Notes: generated by a model not told the origin, from the letters alone. A stretch of DNA of 27,941 bases from an uncultured Bacilli bacterium (GCA_934148875.1 CAKPDJ010000015.1:1-27941), one strand, 5' to 3'. Shown: positions 1 through 6,440, counted from the first letter of the stretch. Translations and numbers: made by a program.

Positions 1-37
1 CCTAGGAAACTTTTGAAGCCCTAGGTCTTTTTCATTT
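1..37 (+). ncRNA. AbiF-associated hairpin RNA element, copy 1 (5' end cut by window edge)
   Basis: Inverted repeat CCTAGG (1-6) and CCTAGG (20-25) enclose a 13-nt loop containing ACTTTT, followed by a T-rich tail (TCTTTTTC, 26-33). It lies 14 bases before the Shine-Dalgarno of the Abi_2 gene, so it may be a separate RNA or an attenuator-like 5' leader. It matches 35 of 36 bases of the element at 976-1011 downstream of the gene. The single difference (C21 versus T996) changes a G-C pair to G-U and so preserves the helix. Anything upstream of base 1 cannot be seen. Confidence 0.6.
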
Positions 38-51
38 ATAAGGAGGTAAAA

Positions 52-939
52 ATGGTTAAAGAATTTAAATCAACAAATGAATTAATAGAAATATTAAATT
101 CAAAAGGCGTATCAATAAAAGATGAAAATAATGTTAAATATTTAATCGAAAAGTATTCTTATTATTCAATAGTAAACTCCTATAAATGGATATTTAAAAT
201 AGTAGAAAACTACAAAGATAATGCTTCATTTGAAGAAATATTTGCAATGTATAAGTTTGATAAAAACTTAAAGATAATAATGCTTAAATATATACTTGAA
301 ATAGAAGCAGTAATAAAAACTAAAATTGCCAATTTATTTGCTGAAAAGTATGGATTAGAAGATTATTTAAATATTAATAATTTTGATTTAAAGGATGATA
401 ATTCTAACTTAGAACATATAGAAAAATTAATTGAAGAAATTAAAAATGAGATTGATAAAGGAAATGGTAAACATGATGCAATAACTCATTACATGAGTAA
501 ATATAGATTTGTTCCACCATGGGTTGTTACTAAAATATTATCTCTTGGAACTATAAGCAAGTTTTATGGTTTAATGAAACAACAAGATAGACAAGAAATC
601 AGTAAACTTTTTTCTATAAATGATAGAATATTGAAAAACATTCTTGGTAATTTAACTTCTGTTCGTAATATAGCAGCTCATGATGATAGATTATATACTT
701 ATAGAAGTACTTTCTATATTAGATTAGATAAAACTAAAAAATCACCAGAAAAAGCACTACATACTAATATGTATATTATAATTAAATCGTTAGAACTATT
801 ATTAGAAAATAATCAAGCAGTTGAAATGAAAAGTTTAATTACAAAGGAATTAGATACATTAAAAGATAATTTAACTTCAATTACTATTGATGAAGTATTA
901 AAAGTAATGGGATTTGATAAGGGTTATTATATTGTATAA
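52..939 (+). CDS. Abi_2/AbiF-family abortive infection protein (HEPN)
   Basis: This 295-residue protein has the hallmarks of the Abi_2 (AbiD/AbiF) family: an N-terminal segment with NSYKWIF near residue 42, a central PPWVVTKILSLGTISKFY block (155-172), and a HEPN nuclease motif R-x4-H as RNIAAH at 205-210. HEPN proteins of this kind are RNases or RNase-like toxins in phage defence, and published work links AbiF to small RNA antitoxins and to the ancestry of Cas13. The start is fixed by AAGGAGG (40-46) five bases before the ATG. A hairpin/T-tail element lies on each side of the gene (1-37 and 969-1013), which suggests a toxin with an RNA partner. The HEPN motif appears intact. Family assignment is firm; the defence or toxin role is inferred from the family. 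Confidence 0.9.
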   Translation: MVKEFKSTNELIEILNSKGVSIKDENNVKYLIEKYSYYSIVNSYKWIFKIVENYKDNASFEEIFAMYKFDKNLKIIMLKYILEIEAVIKTKIANLFAEKYGLEDYLNINNFDLKDDNSNLEHIEKLIEEIKNEIDKGNGKHDAITHYMSKYRFVPPWVVTKILSLGTISKFYGLMKQQDRQEISKLFSINDRILKNILGNLTSVRNIAAHDDRLYTYRSTFYIRLDKTKKSPEKALHTNMYIIIKSLELLLENNQAVEMKSLITKELDTLKDNLTSITIDEVLKVMGFDKGYYIV

Positions 940-961
940 TTATTAATCTATTACATATAAT
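932..961 (+). promoter_or_regulatory. Promoter driving the downstream AbiF-associated RNA
   Basis: TTGTAT at 932-937 and TATAAT at 956-961 are separated by 18 bases, overlapping the last codons of the Abi_2 gene. Predicted initiation near 967-969 is immediately before the hairpin element. The only thing it can express before the T-tract is an RNA of about 45 nt. Confidence 0.55.
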
Positions 962-968
962 ATTATTG

Positions 969-1013
969 AAAAGTGCCTAGGAAACTTTTGAAGCCTTAGG
1001 TCTTTTTCATTTT
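969..1013 (+). ncRNA. AbiF-associated small RNA candidate with pseudoknot potential, copy 2
   Basis: CCTAGG (976-981) pairs with CTTAGG (995-1000) with one G-U. The loop holds ACTTTT (984-989), the exact complement of AAAAGT (969-974) just upstream, so an H-type pseudoknot can form. A T-tract (TCTTTTTC, 1001-1008) follows, as in an intrinsic terminator. A promoter sits directly upstream (932-961). Location beside an AbiF-type HEPN gene resembles the reported abiF RNA motif, but I cannot run the covariance model. Compensatory difference with copy 1 supports an RNA-level structure. Confidence 0.6.
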
Positions 1014-1046
1014 TATAAAAATAATTTATCAAATTAGTAAAACTCA

Positions 1047-1055
1047 TGGTATAAT
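1047..1055 (+). promoter_or_regulatory. Extended -10 promoter without an obvious gene
   Basis: TGGTATAAT forms an extended -10 box (TATAAT 1050-1055). No intact reading frame or clear RNA follows before the second promoter at 1176. The 1014-1280 gap otherwise holds a half-copy of a repeated motif (1116-1134), a small hairpin ACTCAA/TTGAGT (about 1134-1156), and that second promoter. Confidence 0.4.
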
Positions 1056-1115
1056 GGTTATAGAATTAAATTGTTTATTTATTTGTTGTGATGGTTTCGA
1101 ACTATCTTAACTATT

Positions 1116-1134
1116 GCACCAGATTGATACTAAA
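1116..1134 (+). repeat. 3' half of the split boundary motif
   Basis: GCACCAGATTGATACTAAA matches the right part of the longer motif at 3703-3725, lacking one TGAT unit. It is preceded by unrelated sequence. See the entries at 1783 and 3679. Confidence 0.6.
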
Positions 1135-1175
1135 CTCAAACTATAAAAGCTTGAGTATTTAAATGACTAATTTTA

Positions 1176-1184
1176 TGATACAAT
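1176..1184 (+). promoter_or_regulatory. Extended -10 promoter for the P-loop gene
   Basis: TGATACAAT gives an extended -10 (TACAAT 1179-1184), predicting a leader of about 90 nt before the gene at 1281. An identical TGATACAAT lies before the ABC exporter at 3836-3844, each time about 50-130 bases after a copy of the CACCAGATTGAT motif. Confidence 0.5.
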
Positions 1185-1280
1185 ATCTATGTAAATCAAT
1201 TAAATTGTGTCAAATTATAAAATACACTTGCAAATTGGTATATCGATTAAAGATGGAAAGTATGGAAATGTGGTGATACT

Positions 1281-1781
1281 ATAAAAGTAATAAGTGTATT
1301 TGCAGGATTAGGAAAAACAACAGTTGGAAATAAGTATTCTAATGTATGTGATTTACAAAGTTCTCCATATAGATGTGATTATTCTAATATAGAAAAAGAA
1401 AATTATGAAAAAATGAAATGTAATTCAACTAGAATTTCAAATCCAGAATGGCCTAATAATTATTTAAAAGCGATTATAGAAAAAATTAATATGTATGATT
1501 TGATATTAGTTCCATCGAGTATAGATGTCAGACAATTATTAAAAGATAACAATATTGAATTCTTATTTGTCTTACCAGACACAGATGATGAAACAAGAAA
1601 AATGTTACTACAGAGGTATAAACAAAGAGAAAATAATGATGCACTGATTAAAGAGGTAATGAATAACTTTGATACTTGGAGTCGAAATCAAGAAGATTAT
1701 GATTACCATATAATTATTTTAGATAAAAATAAATATTTAGAAGATTTGCTTTTAGATTTAGGTTTTTTACACAAATTTTAA
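1281..1781 (+). CDS. P-loop nucleotide kinase-like protein with apparent ATA start
   Basis: The open frame begins well upstream of its first ATG (1413). Translated from 1281 it opens with IKVISVFAGLGKTTVGNKYS, a P-loop (GLGKTT) at the extreme N-terminus as in small nucleotide and nucleoside kinases, and it ends at residue 166. Later blocks include FLFVLPDTDDETRKMLLQRY and a region reminiscent of kinase lid residues (RYKQRENN). The codon at 1281 is ATA, placed four bases after GGTGAT (1272-1277), the Shine-Dalgarno form used across this window before ATG. Starting at 1413 would delete the P-loop, so either ATA is used or the ATG has decayed to ATA. The stop lies one base before the repeat at 1783, as in a compact cassette. 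I recognise the fold type but not a named family; substrate unknown. Confidence 0.6.
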   Translation: MKVISVFAGLGKTTVGNKYSNVCDLQSSPYRCDYSNIEKENYEKMKCNSTRISNPEWPNNYLKAIIEKINMYDLILVPSSIDVRQLLKDNNIEFLFVLPDTDDETRKMLLQRYKQRENNDALIKEVMNNFDTWSRNQEDYDYHIIILDKNKYLEDLLLDLGFLHKF

Positions 1782-1782
1782 T

Positions 1783-1807
1783 AGTTGTTCTACTTCTTCC
1801 TTTAGGG
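1783..1807 (+). repeat. 5' half of the split boundary motif
   Basis: These 25 bases match 3679-3703 at 24 of 25 positions, in the same orientation, and start directly after the stop of the P-loop gene. The right half of the motif is absent here; it appears instead at 1116. Joining the end of this element to the start of the 1116 element would recreate the full motif seen at 3679-3725. Confidence 0.6.
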
Positions 1808-2091
1808 TCTATTAACAAATTTGTTCAAACTATTTTGGCTTTTAAATATATTTTTGGTCTTAAGCAAGAATGATTTTTTATTGTATAAAAAATCTTCAAT
1901 GGTAATTGTGATGTTTGCGTCAAAATATCTAGAGGGTAGGTATTTATCATACAAATTAATATGAAATGATAAATACAATTATAGAACTATATCTGATGCT
2001 TTTATTTCCACAAAAGGTCAACTTAGTATATTGAAAGAGTTATTTAAAGCGATTAATTGTAAAAAAATTTTGATTAGTGAGGAGAACTTGT
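1808..2091 (+). other. Intergenic stretch, no intact gene; partial frame only
   Basis: No supported intact gene. A short open frame at 1965-2108 (fragment including KGQLSILKELFKAINCKK) has no start codon near its beginning and runs into the next gene, so it may be a remnant. The segment also holds the hairpin at 1940-1976. Confidence 0.4.
1940..1976. repeat. Perfect 11-bp inverted repeat
   Basis: GTATTTATCAT (1940-1950) and ATGATAAATAC (1966-1976) are perfect complements with a 15-nt loop. No T-tract follows, so it does not read as an intrinsic terminator. It lies about 115 bases before the gene at 2092 and could be an operator or an RNA hairpin. Confidence 0.5.
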
Positions 2092-2796
2092 ATGACAGAG
2101 GATTATAAAATAACAATTCAAGATATGCAACATAATTATTTTCATTTTACTTCAAAAAAAAATTTACATTCGATTAAACAAAATGGTCTTATTCCAAAAA
2201 TTGGAAAAAATGCTAAATTTATAGAAAAATCAGAAAAAGTTTTTTTTGTTGAAGGATTAGATAATTTGTTAATTCTTTTTGATTGTTGGATTAACTGTTA
2301 TTATTATATTCCAAAAATAAGATTTATTTATGCATTAGGTACGCATCTTTTAAGGCAAAGATGGTTTCCAAAAATTATTGCAGATATATATTTTGGAGTA
2401 TTAAAGAAAACAAAACTATATAAAAAAAGAGCATACAAAATATTTGATAAAGTATTAAATGAGTCAGTTTTACTTAAATTAGATTTAAAAGAAAATATTG
2501 ATTTTCAATATAATGATATAGATGAAATAAAATCTAGAAATTATCAAAAAAAACATTTAGAATTAATGGGTTATTCCAAAAAATATTCTTCGTTAGATAA
2601 TAACTATATGGATAAGTGGAATATGCATTGTATATCTAACCACACTATAACTAGTGATAAAATAAGACTATGCTGTTTAAACAATTCATATAAATTGAAA
2701 GATATTTTTTTACTTGCAGTAAAACATACTGCACTTAATTTAGAAGACACTTGTCCAATATTATATGATTATTTAGTTACCCATTATGCTCAATAG
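2092..2796 (+). CDS. Unclassified protein with ADP-ribosyltransferase-like N-terminus
   Basis: The 234-residue protein starts at the ATG at 2092, seven bases after AGGAG (2080-2084); an in-frame GTG at 2077 overlaps that site and is unlikely. Residues 16-35 (YFHFTSKKNLHSIKQNGLIP) match the pattern Y-x-H-x-T...NL..I...GL found at the start of several ADP-ribosyltransferase-fold families such as DarT and KptA. A later DKWNMHC (174-180) resembles a conserved block in related Firmicutes hypothetical proteins. No membrane segments or signal peptide are evident, and it is rich in Lys and Tyr. It sits between a P-loop gene and a dead transposase in a defence-like island. The ADP-ribosyltransferase assignment is inference from one motif; alternatives include a plain hypothetical phage or plasmid protein. 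Confidence 0.55.
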   Translation: MTEDYKITIQDMQHNYFHFTSKKNLHSIKQNGLIPKIGKNAKFIEKSEKVFFVEGLDNLLILFDCWINCYYYIPKIRFIYALGTHLLRQRWFPKIIADIYFGVLKKTKLYKKRAYKIFDKVLNESVLLKLDLKENIDFQYNDIDEIKSRNYQKKHLELMGYSKKYSSLDNNYMDKWNMHCISNHTITSDKIRLCCLNNSYKLKDIFLLAVKHTALNLEDTCPILYDYLVTHYAQ

Positions 2797-2817
2797 TTCT
2801 TTTTTTATTTAATAGAG

Positions 2818-2982
2818 TTGTCGAAAAAAGCAAATAATAAAACAGATGAATTACACAATGAATTTTTCTTATCTGATAAATATAGTGATTTCATAAATGA
2901 TTTATGTTATGAATATATACCTGATAATAATTTATTGGATATAATGCAAAATAATAGAAATGATGATAAATGTATTAAATAA
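2818..2982 (+). pseudogene. Possible in-frame remnant after the TAG stop at 2794
   Basis: A frame encoding about 54 residues from TTG 2818 to TAA 2980 is in the same frame as the preceding gene, and no other stop lies between that gene's TAG (2794-2796) and 2980. It lacks a convincing Shine-Dalgarno. It is acidic and Asn-rich (LHNEFFLSDKYSDFINDLCY). It could be the severed C-terminus of the upstream protein (about 60 extra residues) or a chance frame in A+T-rich DNA. Confidence 0.3.
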
Positions 2983-3029
2983 TGTGAGACAAAATTTGTA
3001 AAAAAATTAAAAGCAATAAGATATAGTTA

Positions 3030-3565
3030 TTATGTAATTATTGAATATTGTTTTTTTTCTATAATTTTTTGTCTCATTTCTAAAGGAGAAAGCCAGTTTA
3101 ATGATTGCATAGGAATGTTATTAGAACGTTTTAAGTAAGATTTCATTTGTAATAATCATCATAAGAGAAAAGAGCAAGATAAGAATGAAACCGTTATTGA
3201 TCATTTCTGTGACTTCTTTCAACTTTTCCATTATGTCTAGGCGTTCTCGGTTTAATAAGTTTGTGATGAATATTTAGAGATTTTAATAAAATATCTACAG
3301 GATGAATTTTATCCGTTTTCATTGTGTAAGTTAATTCTTGTCCATTATCAGTTTGAATAATTTTAGGTTTATATCAAATATAGAATAGCATGTTTAACGA
3401 AACCTATTGTTGAATAAGATGATTGTTCTTTGTAGGAATATATAAATCTTTTGCGAGAAGCTTCATCAATAAATGTATATTGATAAAATCTATCAGGAAT
3501 TTGTCCATTATAACATTGTTTAGGGCCAACTTTTTTTGTATATAAAAGGTCTCACATCAATTGTA
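3030..3565 (-). pseudogene. Decayed DDE (rve-type) insertion sequence transposase
   Basis: Reading the minus strand gives clear but broken pieces of an IS3/IS481-like integrase-core transposase. In order from 3565 these are an IDV block carrying the likely first catalytic Asp, YNGQIPDRFYQYTFIDEASR, IIQTDNGQELTY (second Asp), KPRTPRHNGKVERSHRNDQ (catalytic Glu), then YDDYYK and RSNNIPMQSLNWLSPLEMRQ near the C-terminus, ending at TAA (3030-3032). Frame shifts or stops fall near 3545, 3370, 3195 (TAA) and 3145, and the N-terminal helix-turn-helix part is missing. The element is therefore inactive. It marks this stretch as a site of past insertion. Confidence 0.85.
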
Positions 3566-3634
3566 ACTCAACATATTACAAAAACAACAAAATACTAATT
3601 AATTTATAAAATACTGGAATATGTGATATAACTA

Positions 3635-3670
3635 TAGTTAGTTAATAATTTATTACTAACTATTTCTTTT
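3635..3670 (+). terminator. Terminator-like hairpin
   Basis: TAGTTAGT (3635-3642) pairs with ACTAACTA (3655-3662), with possible inner AATA/TATT pairing, followed by TTTCTTTT. It ends directly before the full boundary motif at 3679. No gene immediately upstream clearly uses it. Confidence 0.5.
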
Positions 3671-3678
3671 GTCTTAGA

Positions 3679-3725
3679 AGTTGTTCTACTTCTTCCATTA
3701 GGGCACCAGATTGATTGATACTAAA
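3679..3725 (+). repeat. Full-length boundary motif
   Basis: This 47-base stretch joins the 25-base half seen at 1783-1807 to the half seen at 1116-1134. On the minus strand it can be read as a coding tail, SINQSGALMEEVEQLLRQKK followed by a stop at about 3658, so it may be the 3' end of a lost gene used as an insertion target. Between 3030 and 3864 there is otherwise only the transposase remnant, hairpins and a promoter. Confidence 0.6.
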
Positions 3726-3743
3726 ACTTTTTAAGATAATATA

Positions 3744-3783
3744 AAGACCACTTTCAATTTAAATTAAAAGTAGTTTTATTTTG
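3744..3783 (+). terminator. Terminator-like hairpin
   Basis: ACCACTTTCAATTT (about 3747-3760) pairs with AAATTAAAAGTAGTT (3761-3775) through several G-U pairs, followed by TTATTTTG. It separates the boundary motif from the ABC exporter promoter. Confidence 0.45.
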
Positions 3784-3835
3784 TCAATTTAATAAATTTG
3801 TATATTTCATCGGTTAGTGTATTTATTAAAAAATA

Positions 3836-3844
3836 TGATACAAT
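3836..3844 (+). promoter_or_regulatory. Extended -10 promoter for the ABC exporter
   Basis: TGATACAAT contains -10 TACAAT (3839-3844) with TG one base upstream. It is about 20 bases before the gene, giving a nearly leaderless mRNA. A -35 box is not convincing. Confidence 0.45.
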
Positions 3845-3863
3845 TAAATAGGATGTGATATTT

Positions 3864-5642
3864 TTGATAAAAGATAATATAAAAATAATAAAATCTTTTT
3901 TTAAATTAGTAAAAGGAAGTAAAAAATGGATATTTCTTTTATTTCTTGGTTCAATAATGGCTCATTTATCGAGCTTGTTAATACCAGTATTTACCTCAAA
4001 TATTATTTATGAAGTTACCAATGGAAACGCTAGTGAAACATATTTCAATATCTTCTTATTAGCAATTACCTATATTATTTATAATTTGTTTTGGTATTTA
4101 AATTATGTTTCATATTCACATAATTTCAAATATAGTTATAAAAATTTAAGAGAAAAAATCGTTGATAAGATCTTTACTTATGACACTGAATTTTCTGATA
4201 AGATATCCAAAGGAACAATTTTAAATACCATCAATACCGATACAGCAAATCTATCAGAGATGATAGATAATGTTTGTGAAATTATGGTAGTTTTTGTAAA
4301 AGTTATTATAATGATTATTATATTTTTAAAAACCAATTTATTTATTGGAATATTTGTATTATTGTTAGAATTTATATATCTAAAATCATTTGATTATTGT
4401 AATATTAAAAGTACAAAATATCTAAGAGGTCAACAAAAATATAAAGATAAATTAACAGATAATCTATCTCAAATATTAAATGGTCTTGGGGAGATAAAAG
4501 TTTTTAATATTTATGGCAAAATTAAAAATAATTTTTATGTAATTGCAAATAAATGGTCTGAACAGTATATGTTAAAAAGAAAATATGTAAATATTAGATC
4601 AAGCCTATTACCATTTATTATACATTTTGGAAAAGTAATTTTATATTTAATATTAGTTTATTTCGTATTAGATGGAAAATATGAAGTTAATGTGCTAGTA
4701 TTATTAATTACTTATTTTGAAAATATTATGACTAATACCAAAGAATTAATGGGTTATTCTAGACAAATTAGAGAATGGTCAATATCAATAACTAGAATTA
4801 ATAACATCTTAAATTATACAAGTAAACAACAGATTACATTTGGTTTAAATGAAAATGATTATATAAATGGTGTGGTAGAATTTAAAAATGTTAATTTTTC
4901 TTATAAATCTAGGAATAAGGGAAATATAGAAAATATAAACTTTGTTGCAGAGCCTAATAAAATCACTGCTTTAGTAGGACACAGTGGTAGTGGAAAAACA
5001 ACAATAACAAATTTAATACTAAGAAAATATAAAGTTGATAGTGGTGAAATTTTAATCGATAATGAAAATATATATGATTATTCAAGTAAGGTATATTCTA
5101 CAAATGTAGTTGGTGTTAATCAATCACCATTTATATTCAATATGAGTATACGAAAAAACTTAAGTCTGATTGATTCAAACGTTGAAAATCAAATTGATGC
5201 TTGTAAAAGAGTTGGAATTCACGATTATATTATGAGCCTACCAAAAGGGTACAACACTATATTAACTGAAAATGCTACTAATTTTTCAGGAGGACAGAAA
5301 CAATTATTAGCTATTGCTAGAACACTATTATCAAAAGCAGAAATTTTAATATTTGATGAGGTAACTAGTTCGTTGGATACATTATTAGTTGAAAAGATAA
5401 AGAGTATTTTTGAAAATTTAAAATTAGACCATACAATTATCATAATAACACATAAAAAAGATGTAATGAAAATTGCTGACAAAATCATTGTGTTAAATAA
5501 AGGAAAAATTGTAGGCCAAGGTTCCCATGATGAACTTGTGAAGAATAATGAGTATTATATAGATTTACAAACTAATAATTATTCAAGTTCGCATAAGAAA
5601 CCGGAAGAAAGTACGGTTTTAACTGAAAATATTATAAAATAA
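3864..5642 (+). CDS. ABC exporter half-transporter (membrane domain plus ATPase)
   Basis: A single chain of about 592 residues carries a type I exporter membrane domain (about residues 1-320, several hydrophobic helices) and a C-terminal nucleotide-binding domain. Counting from the alternative GTG at 3855, the ATPase has Walker A GHSGSGKT (375-382), signature FSGGQ (477-481), Walker B ILIFDE (497-502) and the switch His in ITHKKD (533). It therefore works as a homodimer, or with an unseen partner, to export a substrate across the cytoplasmic membrane. TTG at 3864 is preferred because GGATGTGAT (3851-3859) fits as its ribosome site; GTG at 3855 overlaps that site. No peptidase domain and no obvious bacteriocin precursor are visible nearby, so the substrate is unknown. 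The gene follows a boundary repeat and may have been acquired with the island. Confidence 0.9.
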   Translation: MIKDNIKIIKSFFKLVKGSKKWIFLLFLGSIMAHLSSLLIPVFTSNIIYEVTNGNASETYFNIFLLAITYIIYNLFWYLNYVSYSHNFKYSYKNLREKIVDKIFTYDTEFSDKISKGTILNTINTDTANLSEMIDNVCEIMVVFVKVIIMIIIFLKTNLFIGIFVLLLEFIYLKSFDYCNIKSTKYLRGQQKYKDKLTDNLSQILNGLGEIKVFNIYGKIKNNFYVIANKWSEQYMLKRKYVNIRSSLLPFIIHFGKVILYLILVYFVLDGKYEVNVLVLLITYFENIMTNTKELMGYSRQIREWSISITRINNILNYTSKQQITFGLNENDYINGVVEFKNVNFSYKSRNKGNIENINFVAEPNKITALVGHSGSGKTTITNLILRKYKVDSGEILIDNENIYDYSSKVYSTNVVGVNQSPFIFNMSIRKNLSLIDSNVENQIDACKRVGIHDYIMSLPKGYNTILTENATNFSGGQKQLLAIARTLLSKAEILIFDEVTSSLDTLLVEKIKSIFENLKLDHTIIIITHKKDVMKIADKIIVLNKGKIVGQGSHDELVKNNEYYIDLQTNNYSSSHKKPEESTVLTENIIK

Positions 5643-5689
5643 AAATAATGAAAAAGTTAAATTAAAAAATGATAGCAAAATAAAATCTA

Positions 5690-5698
5690 TGGTATAAT
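5690..5698 (+). promoter_or_regulatory. Extended -10 promoter
   Basis: TGGTATAAT with TATAAT at 5693-5698, about 60 bases before the gene at 5757. No strong -35 is visible, as expected for an extended -10 site. Confidence 0.5.
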
Positions 5699-5756
5699 AT
5701 AACTAACACAGAGAGTACTGCTTTTATTGTGTAAATGGAATTGGGTGAGGTTAATT

Positions 5757-6176
5757 ATGAAAAATGATATTAATATTACAGATGAAGAATTATATAGTGT
5801 AACAGTATATAATGAAGAAGATAGAAAAAAACATGACAGTTGTAGACTAGAAAAGCACAGTTTATTTTTATTTATTCAAGATGTTTCAGAAAAATATGCA
5901 TGTGCTGCTGAAAATTCGGTTTATTATGAGTGTGTATGTTTAGATTGTGGAAAATATGCTGATTTTAAGATGTCAATAAAAGATAGATCTCGTGTTGTAC
6001 GAACCAATATGGATCCAATGGAGGCATTATTATCGTTTTATGATATTAGAAAAAAATATTTACAACTAAAACAACAATCACTATCTAACGAGCAAATAGC
6101 AGAACAATTAAATGCATTTTATAAAAATCAAAATCCAGTTAGAGTAAAAAAAATAACCAGAAATGATTTGAATTAA
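5757..6176 (+). CDS. Small Cys-rich hypothetical protein
   Basis: The preferred start is ATG 5757, six bases after GTGAGG (5745-5750), giving 139 residues; an upstream in-frame start at 5727 lacks a ribosome site. I do not recognise the family. Residues about 30-70 carry a possible metal site with spaced Cys and His (HDSC, a lone Cys before AAENS, then CVCLDC), resembling a small zinc knuckle. The C-terminal third is basic and helical (YLQLKQQSLSNEQIAEQLN) with a pattern that could form a helix-turn-helix. There is no signal peptide or membrane segment. It has its own promoter and stands alone between the exporter and a long gap. Function unknown. Confidence 0.65.
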   Translation: MKNDINITDEELYSVTVYNEEDRKKHDSCRLEKHSLFLFIQDVSEKYACAAENSVYYECVCLDCGKYADFKMSIKDRSRVVRTNMDPMEALLSFYDIRKKYLQLKQQSLSNEQIAEQLNAFYKNQNPVRVKKITRNDLN

Positions 6177-6370
6177 CTATAGCAAACCTAAGTTATCAAT
6201 AGTTTTCTTTATTAAGCATATCTAATATTAAATTTATTTTAAAATATTAGTTTAACTTACTTAAATTATAAAAACTATTAATAAGCATACTAGAAATAAT
6301 TTCCTTATTAAAAAAGGATATTTAAAATTGAAATTTTATATGAAGCAACAAATAAAACACCAGAAACATA
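6177..6370 (+). other. Non-coding A+T-rich gap
   Basis: No reading frame, promoter or repeat that I can support. It leads into the hairpin pair at 6371-6440; together they form a 380-base gap before the next gene. Confidence 0.4.
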
Positions 6371-6440
6371 AAGGAAAATAAGATTTAAAGGATTTTAGCT
6401 TTCCTTAGTCTGAGATGAACTAATATTTAGTTCATTTTTT
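6371..6440 (+). ncRNA. Candidate small RNA 3' end: two hairpins with intrinsic terminator
   Basis: AAGGAAA (6371-6377) pairs with TTTCCTT (6400-6406). Ten bases later, TGAACTAA (6416-6423) and TTAGTTCA (6427-6434) form a perfect 8-bp stem with a 3-nt loop followed by six T. The terminator lies about 240 bases after the nearest upstream stop codon, so a separate small transcript is plausible. Its start is not determined. Confidence 0.4.

Noticed and set aside
52..939. A Cas13 or CRISPR system
   Set aside because: Only one HEPN motif in a 295-residue protein, and the flanking repeats occur just twice without spacer arrays.
2985..3076. IS terminal inverted repeats (TGAGACAAAA at 2985 and TTTTGTCTCA near 3067)
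   Set aside because: The right arm lies inside the transposase coding remnant, so it cannot be the element's end; probably chance.
1783..3725. Integron attC sites as the explanation of the split motif
   Set aside because: No clear RYYYAAC/GTTRRRY core pairs and no integron integrase are visible; kept only as a cassette-like observation.
5225..5488. Minus-strand open frame inside the ABC exporter
   Set aside because: It is antisense to conserved ATPase motifs and has no ribosome site; the same holds for antisense frames at 6536, 11940, 12590, 14591, 18014, 18823 and 25640.
1..6180. Prophage
   Set aside because: No structural, terminase, portal or lysis genes; only defence-like and transport genes with an IS remnant.
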